From the NCBI GenBank assembly GCA_028708425.1, contig JAQVYY010000001.1:149634-213633 (forward strand): a stretch of DNA of 64,000 nt, written 5' to 3'. Shown one piece after another: positions 10,339-18,387 of this stretch (the first letter of the stretch is position 1; each line of letters opens with the position of its first letter). This DNA is from Bacteroidales bacterium. GTDB lineage: Bacteria; Bacteroidota; Bacteroidia; Bacteroidales; Tenuifilaceae. The notes under the pieces are model-generated. The model saw only the letters and a program-made list of their open reading frames with translations. It was not told the DNA's origin and did not search any database. The position numbers and the translations under genes were made by a program.

Positions 10339-10925
10339 ATAGCACCTTGAGTTAATTACTGCAAAACAATTTTGTATATTATCTAAATTTCATTTATACT
10401 TGTGTAGTAAATGCCAGTTTATGAAATTATACCGTTTTTTTAGTTCAATTCTAACCGTAATCTTTAGGCTGTGTACTTTTAAGCGTACACATCTGGCATG
10501 CCTACTATACCACCCTGATTATTACGCTTTTACCCCCACCCCGAAAAGGCAGGGATGTGTTGGTATTGCCCCGCTAGAAGCCTTTGTTGTGGGTATTACC
10601 ATGAGTTTTATAGCACACTTTTATTTGATAGACAGTTTGTGCCGTATTGCACAACAAAATATATCTTTAAATTAGGGAAGAATAAGTTTGACTGAGGCGT
10701 GGTTGTACAATTCTTGCAATTGCAAGTTATGTACAACCTTTTCAACAAACCATTCTAATGAAGTTCTGCTATAAGAGTTTGTAGAACAGCAGATAATTGT
10801 AGTTTAAAAGTTCAGCAAATTCCGGATAAAACATGATATTAACTCCAAATAAGTTCATAATGCACTAATAACATGTGCTTAATAGATGTTAGTTTTATTC
10901 TCTAACACAACCTCTAATATTAATT
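10339..10925. other. Non-coding stretch after the IS remnant
   Basis: This AT-rich stretch may contain the right end of the IS copy just after 10338 (GCACCTTGAGTTAA). An open frame at 10400-10675 was judged non-coding. The 50-100 bases before 10926 should contain the promoter of the small secreted genes, but no convincing box was found. Confidence 0.4.
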
Positions 10926-11279
10926 GTGCAAATAAAAACAATCAAAGAAACGAAGAAAATAATCAAAAACATAGCAACTATAGCTATTATGGCTATTACA
11001 TTTCATATAGCTCATACAACCGAAGCTGCAGAATTAACAGTTTATGGTAAAGGTGGTGTTATTTATGGGGAAGGTACTGTTCAAGTTTGCCCTGAACAAA
11101 GTACTGACGCATGCGCAACCCTATCAGTTAACCTGCAGGAGATAAAAATAAGAGGAGCTGATGGTAAGGTCATTACAATTGACAAAGATGATGTTTGTGT
11201 TCTTATAATATCCAACAAAACCTCTGATACACATTTTATTCAAGGCGAGTCTATTCAAATTAAATTAATTGAACGATGA
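10926..11279 (+). CDS. Small secreted protein, paralogue 1 of a pair
   Basis: This 117-residue protein starts with GTG and has a basic N-terminus, then a hydrophobic segment (IATIAIMAITFHIAHT) that looks like a signal peptide. The mature part begins near ELTVYGKGG. The core motif CP-x6-CATLSVNLQE is shared with the next gene (CP-x6-CATISVTLQE), as is VYG[KR][GA]G, so the two are paralogues. The paired cysteines suggest a disulfide in the periplasm or outside the cell. The stop codon overlaps the next start (ATGA), implying translational coupling. I do not recognise the family; a role with the downstream thioredoxin-fold protein is inferred from position only. Confidence 0.7.
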   Translation: MQIKTIKETKKIIKNIATIAIMAITFHIAHTTEAAELTVYGKGGVIYGEGTVQVCPEQSTDACATLSVNLQEIKIRGADGKVITIDKDDVCVLIISNKTSDTHFIQGESIQIKLIER

Positions 11280-11653
11280 AAAAATCTGAATTATCAATAA
11301 TGAGAAAATATCTCTTGGTATTCTTGCTTGCGTTTGTTGCAAATTACTCTTACAGTATAAACATTCCTGTTTACGGAAGGGCAGGTGCTGAAGTTGTTGA
11401 TGGTAAAGTTAAGATATGCCCTGGCTTTGCATTCAATAAGTGCGCTACTATTTCTGTTACCTTGCAAGAGGTATGGGACCACATTTTTAAAAGTGATGCT
11501 AGTGAACCTCCTTTTGCTACAGTCACGCTTTATGATGCCGATGGCAATGAGACCATGACAAAATTATTACAAGTGAGTGAAATAAACACTAATAAATTTC
11601 ATAAAAATCATGCGCCTCCGTTTATATTTGGTGATGATATAATTTTCAAATAG
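11276..11653 (+). CDS. Small secreted protein, paralogue 2 of a pair
   Basis: This 125-residue protein overlaps the preceding gene by four bases. The N-terminus carries a signal peptide (KYLLVFLLAFVANYSYS); translation may begin at the internal methionine of MRKYLL rather than the first. The mature protein repeats the neighbour's motifs IPVYGRAGA and CP-x6-CATISVTLQEV, followed by a divergent acidic tail containing LYDADGNET. The function is unknown. The neighbours and the cysteine pair suggest a small extracytoplasmic protein oxidised in the periplasm. Confidence 0.7.
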   Translation: MKKSELSIMRKYLLVFLLAFVANYSYSINIPVYGRAGAEVVDGKVKICPGFAFNKCATISVTLQEVWDHIFKSDASEPPFATVTLYDADGNETMTKLLQVSEINTNKFHKNHAPPFIFGDDIIFK

Positions 11654-11739
11654 GTCTCGAAAGTCTGCTGTACTTCTGATAAATAAGAAGTACAGCAGCC
11701 TTGATTAAGCATTTCTGTAATAACTAAAAAACATGTACA

Positions 11740-13536
11740 ATGAAAAGAACAATTTCATGTTTAGTCATGTCATTACTTGCCATCAATGCGTTCACACAGC
11801 AGCATGCGCTTCATCAAGTGGTACAACTTAATGAAACAGAGTTAAATTTGAGCGATTGGTTCAGCAATCACGATATTCCAGCAGGTGACCTGTATGCTGT
11901 TCTTCTCCCACTTGGCGGCTGTCCGAGATGCGAAGGGGCAATAGCTCCATTTTTTAAAGATATATCCCGTAAAAGTAGTGATGCGGAAACCTTACTGATA
12001 GTTGTTTATTCTTATAAACTTGCAGCATTGGAATATCTTAAAGAAAAGGATTATGGTGCTTCAAAGATTTTTGTACTTGATCCCAACGATGATTTTTTTG
12101 ATAATTTCCGATTTTCATCCAAAAGTATTCAGGTTCCGTACCTAATGAAGTTTTGTACTAAAAGTGGTGTTTTATTAAAATCGGATGCTTTACTTGGTTT
12201 ACATTACAAAGAGGAAACCTCTGAATCCTATTTAAAAGCCATTGAGAAACCACAACATAAAGTCAGCAGTTTTTTATTAGACGAAAAATCCGAAAAATCA
12301 AACTTAAAAAGTAAAGGTACTGGTCTTCAATTGTCAGTATCCTTAAAGGATTATCCAAATATTGATTTTGAGCCTGAGTTTATGATTAGCTTTAAACAGT
12401 ACCTCATTGACCAATCCAAATTTATTTTATCTGAAATTATGAATTTTTCCATTTCTGATAATATGCAACACATGACAATTGATGATCACCTCACCAGTAA
12501 ATCAATCCATTATATATTGAAAGATTCAGTTTTTAAAATCAACACCATCATACCTGATTCCTCTATTAACGACAGATTGTTTATTGAGGACGATATACCC
12601 TCTATGCTTGTAGATTACCTAGAGGGTACCAATGTTTTGCATACTATGTTTCTCAAATCAATAGTAAGCAGTGAAAGAATCTCCAGCACTGCATCATTAC
12701 CTCATTTATTCTGGGAAGATAAAGAAAATGAAAAAATAGGCTATAAAAATAAGCCCATAATATTTTATCGTCCAGTGGATGCTGATCAAAATAATGACGA
12801 ATGGAACATAGTGGATTTTGAAGATGAGATCATGGAACAGGTTAAAGGGTTTAGCCACACAGATTTTTTTGCTATAGGGGATTCAGTATACCTAACGGTA
12901 AAAGCAGGATGGCCCCTAACGGGGTCAGCAGATGCTCCTGATAGTGATAGCAACGACCCATTTAATGAAATATTTTATCAACAAGCTCCTGCAATGAATA
13001 TGTTCGACCTCAATGGCAACTTTGTTTCAACAGTAGGATCACTCCCTGCTTGGCACAAACAGCATAAAACCGGTTATTTCTTTTTTAAACCAATAATAAA
13101 AAAAGGTGAAGATGGTAATTTGCATTTGATGGACAGCTATATTGGCCAACTACACACATTATCGTCACAATTGAAAGAGAATAGCGAGATAACATCAGTT
13201 TTTGAAGCTTGGCGTCTCCCTGAAGATTCCATTAAATTACAAGAACTCTCTCTGGAGTATTTTACAAAATTGGGGTCGGAATTGAATAAGAGAATCGTAG
13301 ATTTCTTAGTAAAAGATGATTTGGTCTATAGTATTCTTTTTGACGAGGATTATTACTATATTTCTGAAACATCTCTTGGAACAAGCAATACTAAATTAAT
13401 AAAAGTTTTTCCTGGAGAATTTAATACACTCAAGATAGCCCCTTATAGTATTAGTAAAAATGATTCAGGAGAAATTATAATTTTCAGCATCCTAAGGGAT
13501 AGTAAAACTGCTTATCTTGGAGTCTCAAAACTCTAG
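11740..13536 (+). CDS. Secreted protein with thioredoxin-like CPRC domain and propeller-like C-terminal region
   Basis: This 598-residue protein has a signal peptide (MKRTISCLVMSLLAINAFTQ). Residues about 45-150 resemble a thioredoxin fold: strand YAVLLPLGG, then the CxxC motif C61-P-R-C64 at a helix start, then TLLIVVYSY and KIFVLDPNDDFF. Residues about 350-598 contain repeated beta-strand patterns (MFDLNGNFVSTVG, NLHLMDSYIGQL, EIIIFSILRD) like the 6-bladed propellers common in Bacteroidota secreted proteins. It lies 86 bp downstream of two small cysteine-containing secreted proteins and is probably co-transcribed with them. A redox or binding role toward them is inferred. The cassette looks more AT-rich than its neighbours, consistent with transfer. 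Confidence 0.65.
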   Translation: MKRTISCLVMSLLAINAFTQQHALHQVVQLNETELNLSDWFSNHDIPAGDLYAVLLPLGGCPRCEGAIAPFFKDISRKSSDAETLLIVVYSYKLAALEYLKEKDYGASKIFVLDPNDDFFDNFRFSSKSIQVPYLMKFCTKSGVLLKSDALLGLHYKEETSESYLKAIEKPQHKVSSFLLDEKSEKSNLKSKGTGLQLSVSLKDYPNIDFEPEFMISFKQYLIDQSKFILSEIMNFSISDNMQHMTIDDHLTSKSIHYILKDSVFKINTIIPDSSINDRLFIEDDIPSMLVDYLEGTNVLHTMFLKSIVSSERISSTASLPHLFWEDKENEKIGYKNKPIIFYRPVDADQNNDEWNIVDFEDEIMEQVKGFSHTDFFAIGDSVYLTVKAGWPLTGSADAPDSDSNDPFNEIFYQQAPAMNMFDLNGNFVSTVGSLPAWHKQHKTGYFFFKPIIKKGEDGNLHLMDSYIGQLHTLSSQLKENSEITSVFEAWRLPEDSIKLQELSLEYFTKLGSELNKRIVDFLVKDDLVYSILFDEDYYYISETSLGTSNTKLIKVFPGEFNTLKIAPYSISKNDSGEIIIFSILRDSKTAYLGVSKL

Positions 13537-13619
13537 TATGAGCTTTAGTTATTATTCATGTTCACTAACATTCTGTGTGAGTTGGTATATAAATATGTAC
13601 GCACTCCGCTACCGCACGA

Positions 13620-13683
13620 TTAGCTTCGCTGAGCTCGTCCTTTGTCCTCGGTTAGCTACGCTGAGCTCGTCCTTCGTCCTCGG
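13620..13683 (+). repeat. Tandem duplication of a 32-bp unit
   Basis: Two 32-bp units (13620-13651 and 13652-13683) differ at two bases. Both contain GCTGAGCTCGTCC, and the copies end in TTTGTCCTCGG and TTCGTCCTCGG. Confidence 0.85.
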
Positions 13684-13689
13684 TTGCAT

Positions 13690-13760
13690 AGTGTGGTAAC
13701 CAAGAAAAGGGAGGGTTATTAGTACTTAAGCCACACGATAAAATTGTGTGGCAGCGGCGG
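13690..13760 (+). repeat. Palindromic repeat family 2, copy b
   Basis: It contains GTGTGGTAACCAAGAAAAGG, a spacer, and the hairpin CCACACGA...TTGTGTGG, followed by CAGCGGCGG. It matches copy c about 110 bp further on and copy a at 9779. Confidence 0.75.
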
Positions 13761-13796
13761 TACGATAAAACTTTAGTGTTTTGTATTATCGCTGGT

Positions 13797-13881
13797 GCTA
13801 CCGCACGACTCTGTCGTGTGGTAACCAAGAAAAGAAAGGACTAATAGTAGTAAAGCCACACGATATAATCGTGCGGCAGCG
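13797..13881 (+). repeat. Palindromic repeat family 2, copy c
   Basis: It carries two hairpins, CCGCACGAC/GTCGTGTGG at the left and CCACACGAT/ATCGTGCGG at the right, separated by TAACCAAGAAAAGAAAGG. It ends a few bases short of the stop codon of the convergent regulator gene. Confidence 0.8.
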
Positions 13882-13886
13882 GCGAC

Positions 13887-15632
13887 TTACGATATAATTT
13901 TTTTGCTCTTCTGCTTGGATATATTGCGGAATTCGGTGGGCGACATACCGTAGTAGTTGCGGAAAAGACGATAGTAGGTAGAGCGGGAATTAAATCCCGA
14001 CTCTTCGCCAACAACATCAACTGGAAGCTGTGGAGCCTCAATAAGCAAATTACCAGCGTGCATTAACCTAATTCTATTAATATATTCGGTAATAGTCATT
14101 CCCTTTGCACACTCCTTAATGGCAATGCCCAGGTAGGTGGCATTGGTTCCCAGCAACTCGGAGAGTTCCTTGCGACCTAGCTTATGGTCGGTAAAACATT
14201 TTTTCTCGGTAAGCAGCCTGTTGAGCTCACGGAAAAGTGTTTGCTCCTTACTTAATTCGTTTTCTGGAACACGCTCAAGAACTTTCTCAACCTGACTTTC
14301 GGCTTGTTGAGCTCTTCTGATTTTTTCGTACAGAACCCTGTTCTTGCGGTTTAATCGGATGGAATAAAATATGTACCCTATAAGTAACAAGACTAAAGAG
14401 AGGCTTACTAGTAATAAAATAGTTACCTGTGATTTTGAAATTTTCTTTTCTAGTATCAATTGGTCCACTTCATATATAGTGCGCAGCTCGTCTAGCTGGG
14501 CAGCCATATCGAGGTTGCGAAGCGAATCTTTAGCTGCCATTACATGCTCGTACACAAGAGCGGCTTCAATCCCTTTACCAGCTTTACGCAGTATGCGGGC
14601 TTTGTTTTCCAGCACGGTTAGCGCGCTTACACTATCGCCAAAATCAATTACCCTTTGGTAGTTTGTATCGGCGCAAGCAATGGCTTTATCATAATCTCCT
14701 AAATGCTCATAAAATCGAGTTTGAATATGCAGCAGCTTAAATTGTGATATCATACCACGTCCTTTGGCAAGCTTCTCAGCAATATCCATATACTGCTCTG
14801 CTTGGGCGGTGTTACCTGTTTGAAAGTGAGCAACGGTAAGGGCCAAGTAGCAGTACATATAGCGTCCGTTGAGCATAGGCGTTATACCACGCTCTTCGGC
14901 TCCGCGTTTGTAATCGTCAATAGTGGTCTTCCACTGCTCAGCCACGGCGAGCATTTGGGTATATTCTTGTTTGGCATCGAGCGTTTCGCATAAAACGTTG
15001 TAGGTACTCAGTAGCAGGCTAATATCCTCCTCCTTGGTTAGCCGCTCAACTGCCTCATTAAACGATTCTATGGCCAACTCGTAACGCTGCAGCGTTTGGT
15101 ATATTATGCCAAGCGAGTGAGCCGACACGCCCAAACCGTAATTGTTGTTACGAGTTTTGGCATCGGCGTACATAAGCTGGGTCTCCTTTAGTGCGGTTTG
15201 GGTTCTATCGGCATACAGCAAGCTCTCAATTTTAGCCTCCCAGCTGTTGTAGTAGTAATCCCATTGCTCGTGCTGTGCCATAAACTTTAGATGGTTTGGC
15301 AATACCTTTTCAAGACTATCGAGCTTATTGTAATTGTAGAAGCAAAAAACTTGCTTTACACGAGCCTGCCCTTCAAAATCGGCATTGCCTTGCCGAGCAG
15401 CCTCGGTGCGTAAATCTTCAAGTGCTGCAAGTTCTCCATGAAAATCATCACCCATGGAAATAAGGGTGTAAATATCCATTAATGCCTGTAAACGAGCCTC
15501 ACCTTTTAGGGAGGAAAAATTTTTTTTAATGGAATCTTTACGGGTTTGTACTCCTGCGCTTGTGCTATTTATGCCAAGAGAGAGAAACAAAAAAAGCAGG
15601 AAAATACTTCTTGCAAATATTTTTTTATTCAT
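13887..15632 (-). CDS. Membrane TPR-AraC hybrid transcription regulator
   Basis: The ATG at 15632 (MNKKIFARSIFLL) gives a 581-residue protein with an N-terminal signal peptide; a longer TTG-initiated form is less likely because it would include a promoter-like box. Residues about 40-390 are TPR-like helical repeats (for example YQTLQRYELAIESFNEAV). A transmembrane helix lies near 400-424 (ILLLVSLSLVLLLIGYIFY), and after a coiled coil a C-terminal AraC-type double HTH occupies about 475-575 (ITEYINRIRLMHAGNLL, GFNSRSTYYRLFRNYYGMSP). The architecture implies a periplasmic sensor and a cytoplasmic DNA-binding end on one polypeptide. The divergent lipoprotein/barrel operon is a likely target. Confidence 0.85.
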   Translation of the reverse strand: MNKKIFARSIFLLFLFLSLGINSTSAGVQTRKDSIKKNFSSLKGEARLQALMDIYTLISMGDDFHGELAALEDLRTEAARQGNADFEGQARVKQVFCFYNYNKLDSLEKVLPNHLKFMAQHEQWDYYYNSWEAKIESLLYADRTQTALKETQLMYADAKTRNNNYGLGVSAHSLGIIYQTLQRYELAIESFNEAVERLTKEEDISLLLSTYNVLCETLDAKQEYTQMLAVAEQWKTTIDDYKRGAEERGITPMLNGRYMYCYLALTVAHFQTGNTAQAEQYMDIAEKLAKGRGMISQFKLLHIQTRFYEHLGDYDKAIACADTNYQRVIDFGDSVSALTVLENKARILRKAGKGIEAALVYEHVMAAKDSLRNLDMAAQLDELRTIYEVDQLILEKKISKSQVTILLLVSLSLVLLLIGYIFYSIRLNRKNRVLYEKIRRAQQAESQVEKVLERVPENELSKEQTLFRELNRLLTEKKCFTDHKLGRKELSELLGTNATYLGIAIKECAKGMTITEYINRIRLMHAGNLLIEAPQLPVDVVGEESGFNSRSTYYRLFRNYYGMSPTEFRNISKQKSKKIIS

Positions 15633-15643
15633 GTATTTTATAT

Positions 15644-15651
15644 CAAATATA
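15644..15651 (-). promoter_or_regulatory. Candidate -7 promoter box for the TPR-AraC gene
   Basis: On the minus strand this reads TATATTTG, an exact match to the Bacteroidota -7 consensus TAnnTTTG, 11 bases before the chosen ATG. No good -33 TTG was found, and the leader would be very short. Confidence 0.35.
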
Positions 15652-15725
15652 ATGGCCAAAGATAGGTAAACGATGTGATAAACATAATGTGAATAATGGA
15701 AAACAAGGGCAAAACTTTAAAACAC

Positions 15726-15805
15726 ATCAAAATAAATAAAACCTCTGTTATTTATCAGCCGCACATGTTTACTTATCAATAAAATCTACTTATACATCAA
15801 TAAAA
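15726..15805 (+). promoter_or_regulatory. Direct-repeat operator candidate between divergent genes
   Basis: ATCAATAAAA occurs at 15775-15784 and again at 15796-15805, exactly 21 bp (two helical turns) apart. A related word, ATCAAAATAAATAAAA, starts at 15726. Helically phased direct repeats are typical of AraC-family operators, and the adjacent gene encodes an AraC-type regulator. Binding is inferred. Confidence 0.4.
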
Positions 15806-15962
15806 ATTAATGAAGCCTTGTTTTATTCTTTCTTCATTTCTATTTTAGCGATATAAAACGAGTAGAAAATGATTATACCTCCAGTTTAAAAGTGTACCTT
15901 TTGCTCGTTATCACACTAAATCGATATATATATTACACTTTCTACAACTAATACATATTATT

Positions 15963-16955
15963 ATGAAAGGAAAAATTTGGGTAGCACTAATTTTGATGCT
16001 AAGCTTTGCCTGCTCGCCAAGGGTACTGGTAAACTACATGGTGGTAGCAGTTCCTGAAGAGGGAAGCTTAACATTAACACAATATACACGCGACGATGAA
16101 CGGGTGCTTCACCCCTGGGTGGGTATAGACTCGGAAACCAAGATAATTAGATGGTATGCACCACCACTAATTGCGGTTTCGCCCGATGGTGAGAAAGTCG
16201 CCTATATCGCATCGGATAACGAGTTTAATAACCTTTACCTGAAAAATATTAGTGGTGGACGAGCAACCGTTCAGCGTACATTCAACCGTAATATTATGGA
16301 TATGAGCTACTCGCCCGATGGTAAGTATATTGCGTTTACCGAGCGGAAATCGGGTAACGATAATATTTTTATGATTAATGCTACCGAGGGGGTAGCAACT
16401 CAGCAGCTGGTTAACAGCCCCGCTGCCGAGCTATCGCCATCATTCGGCCCCGATGGCGAAACGGTTTTTTACACCAAATCGGAGGGTAGCCGATACTTTA
16501 TTTGGAGCTATAATATTGAAACATCGCTGGCAACCCAATACACCGAGGGTTTTACTCCCAACCTTGCGCCCAATGGCGAGGACCTAATTGTTACCCGCAA
16601 CAGCCGCGAGGGTAATAGGGGTGAAATTTGGATGATTAATATTCGTAAGGGGTCGGAAACACTTATTCTTAACGACCCCAAAAAAGGGTACTCAAGCCCT
16701 CAAATTTCGCCCGATGGGAAACGTATAGTATGCGTTGGCACAACCGAAGGCGACAAGACCAAACCTCAGAACCTCGATTTGTTCGTAGTAAATGTTGATG
16801 GCACCAGACTGACGCAGCTTACGTTTCACGGTGGGCACGATGTGTCGCCCGTTTGGGCTCCCGACGGAAAGTCAATATTCTTTCTATCCCAGCGCGGAAA
16901 TAAGCAGGGGAAGTACAATGTTTGGAAAATGGATTTGAATAATACCCTAAACTAG
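15963..16955 (+). CDS. PD40/TolB-like beta-propeller lipoprotein
   Basis: This 330-residue protein has a lipoprotein signal (MKGKIWVALILMLSFAC, lipidated Cys17). At least five WD40-like PD40 blades follow, marked by SPDGEKVAYIA, SPDGKYIAF, GPDGETVFY, SPDGKRIVC and APDGKSIFFLS. The family folds as a TolB-type propeller and binds partners in the periplasm or outer membrane. The next gene, an outer-membrane barrel, starts 7 bp downstream, so the two probably form an operon. The divergent AraC/TPR regulator may control it. No substrate can be named. Confidence 0.8.
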   Translation: MKGKIWVALILMLSFACSPRVLVNYMVVAVPEEGSLTLTQYTRDDERVLHPWVGIDSETKIIRWYAPPLIAVSPDGEKVAYIASDNEFNNLYLKNISGGRATVQRTFNRNIMDMSYSPDGKYIAFTERKSGNDNIFMINATEGVATQQLVNSPAAELSPSFGPDGETVFYTKSEGSRYFIWSYNIETSLATQYTEGFTPNLAPNGEDLIVTRNSREGNRGEIWMINIRKGSETLILNDPKKGYSSPQISPDGKRIVCVGTTEGDKTKPQNLDLFVVNVDGTRLTQLTFHGGHDVSPVWAPDGKSIFFLSQRGNKQGKYNVWKMDLNNTLN

Positions 16956-16962
16956 CATACCC

Positions 16963-17676
16963 ATGAAAAAAATTATAACAATACTTTTTTTATCCGCTGT
17001 AGCCCTATCGTTACAAGCGCAAATAACGGGTGGACAAGTAAATACGGAAAAACCCAAACCCTCAAACAATGTGTTTAAGAAATACACCAACGTGCATCTT
17101 CATTTTTCTAAGCCGCTGGGTCAGTTTGGCGATATAATTAAAAATGCTACTCCGGGCTACGATCCCATGAATGTTGGGCTAGGTATAGGTGTCACGATTG
17201 GTCAGGGTTTCTATTTTAACAACCTTAACATCTCCCAAAAATCGAGGCTAGGTATGGAGGTAACCTACCTGGATATTGTGTATCAGCTGCCTAAAACATA
17301 CTCTACTGCTTCAGTTGATATATCCTCCTTAGCAGGAACAATCTCGGCTGGGCTGGGCTTAACCTACAGCTACAACCCCAAGGATAATTTGATTATGGGT
17401 GTAAAATTTAATCTACTTCCCACTGTATTTGATTTCGAACGTACCTATACCTATGCTTATAGTAATAACGATGAGGATGAGTATATAGGCTGGGCAGCTA
17501 TGCTTCGCAGCTCGGCTGGCGTTTTTGTGCGCAATAACCCCTTTTATGTTGGGTTTGATATCAGCTTTGGAACAAAGAAGGATATGACAATTAAAAACTC
17601 TTATGCCACACCATCAGAGTACAGTTTCCTAGCTAAAACAACAAGGCTAGATATTGTTGTGGGCTTCTCATTCTAG
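16963..17676 (+). CDS. Outer-membrane beta-barrel protein, family unknown
   Basis: This 237-residue protein has a signal peptide ending ALSLQAQ. Alternating-residue beta strands follow (VGLGIGVTIGQGFYF, AGLGLTYSYN, LIMGVKFNLLP), and it ends in a terminal phenylalanine (VVGFSF), the usual outer-membrane assembly signal. It follows the PD40 lipoprotein by 7 bp and probably forms a complex or pathway with it. The size suggests an 8-10 strand barrel; the function is unknown. Confidence 0.75.
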   Translation: MKKIITILFLSAVALSLQAQITGGQVNTEKPKPSNNVFKKYTNVHLHFSKPLGQFGDIIKNATPGYDPMNVGLGIGVTIGQGFYFNNLNISQKSRLGMEVTYLDIVYQLPKTYSTASVDISSLAGTISAGLGLTYSYNPKDNLIMGVKFNLLPTVFDFERTYTYAYSNNDEDEYIGWAAMLRSSAGVFVRNNPFYVGFDISFGTKKDMTIKNSYATPSEYSFLAKTTRLDIVVGFSF

Positions 17677-17690
17677 CCGCTATATATTTT

Positions 17691-17722
17691 TTGTTGAGAC
17701 GCACGGCTGTGCGTCTCAACAA
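17691..17722. repeat. Perfect 14-bp-stem palindrome
   Basis: TTGTTGAGACGCAC and its exact reverse complement flank the loop GGCT, 14 bp after the barrel gene's stop codon. A strong RNA hairpin is expected, but no T-run follows on either strand. It may block 3' exonuclease or be a REP-type palindrome rather than a classic terminator. Confidence 0.8.
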
Positions 17723-17984
17723 GTAAAAATAAATTCGATTTTATTATATATACAGCGCAGCTGAACCGCATTAGGGGATTTGAATCTAAACTCGACACAG
17801 TAGAAGTTGCTAAGAAGCCATATAAAACTTTTTCTTTACAAAATGTACGCCTTTTCATCGACATGAAGTTATAGGTTTTTATTTATAGCTTGGCCCGATG
17901 ATTTATGGAGTTAATACAATTTTTTGTTCACTTGTTGATGTACAAGAAAAGTTTTTGTATCCAACCCCACAGAAAGGCTCTGAT

Positions 17985-18135
17985 TTAACCCCAATTATTC
18001 GTTCGAATAATTGCTGTATCCAAAAGCAAATAGGCCTCATAACCAATTTTGTTTCCCGAAATCGGGTTCAACTAGGTCGGGATAGCCCGCATTCGCATTC
18101 ATCTTTATATCAAATTGATGAATAATGCGGGTTAA
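17985..18135 (-). repeat. Dispersed A/B hairpin repeat, copy 1 (full, B then A on +)
   Basis: It starts TTAACCCCAATTATTCG (hairpin B) and ends GATGAATAATGCGGGTTAA (hairpin A), with the linker between. It lies upstream of the chemoreceptor gene. Confidence 0.85.
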
Positions 18136-18387
18136 ATTCTTAACGGCATTGGGTTGTGATGATTAATTTGTTGCCAACATTGCTTGCATTCGCCCTATTA
18201 AATTTTTTCACGAAGAATATTTACAGTGAACTACCAAGTAAGAAGCACAAAAAATGTGGTCGCAAATCTGTTAGCTACCCCAACTTAAAGGCATATTTTG
18301 CCATGTTAATTTGCATAACGATAGTTAAATACCTAAATTTAAAACACCATTATGGGAGTTTTTAATCCAAACTAAAACTTTTCGGAC

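Larger units (their letters stand above)
13537..13886. other. Repeat-filled gap between convergent genes
   Basis: The gap between two convergent genes holds a 32-bp tandem duplication and two copies of palindromic repeat family 2, listed separately. No gene is supported. Confidence 0.6.
17677..18387. other. 711-bp intergenic region with a palindrome and repeat copy 1
   Basis: It contains a 32-bp perfect palindrome at 17691-17722 and copy 1 of the dispersed A/B repeat at 17985-18135. Two short open frames (17898-18125, 18156-18365) are not convincing genes. The rest is AT-rich and shows nothing recognisable. Confidence 0.5.

Noticed and set aside
10400..10675. 91-codon plus-strand open frame after the IS remnant
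   Set aside because: It has no signal, domain or start context, and the composition looks like chance in AT-rich DNA.
17898..18125. 75-codon plus-strand open frame
   Set aside because: It overlaps dispersed repeat copy 1, so its protein is mostly translated repeat sequence.
18156..18365. 69-codon plus-strand open frame before the chemoreceptor
   Set aside because: No recognisable family; weak start context in an AT-rich leader. Left as non-coding.
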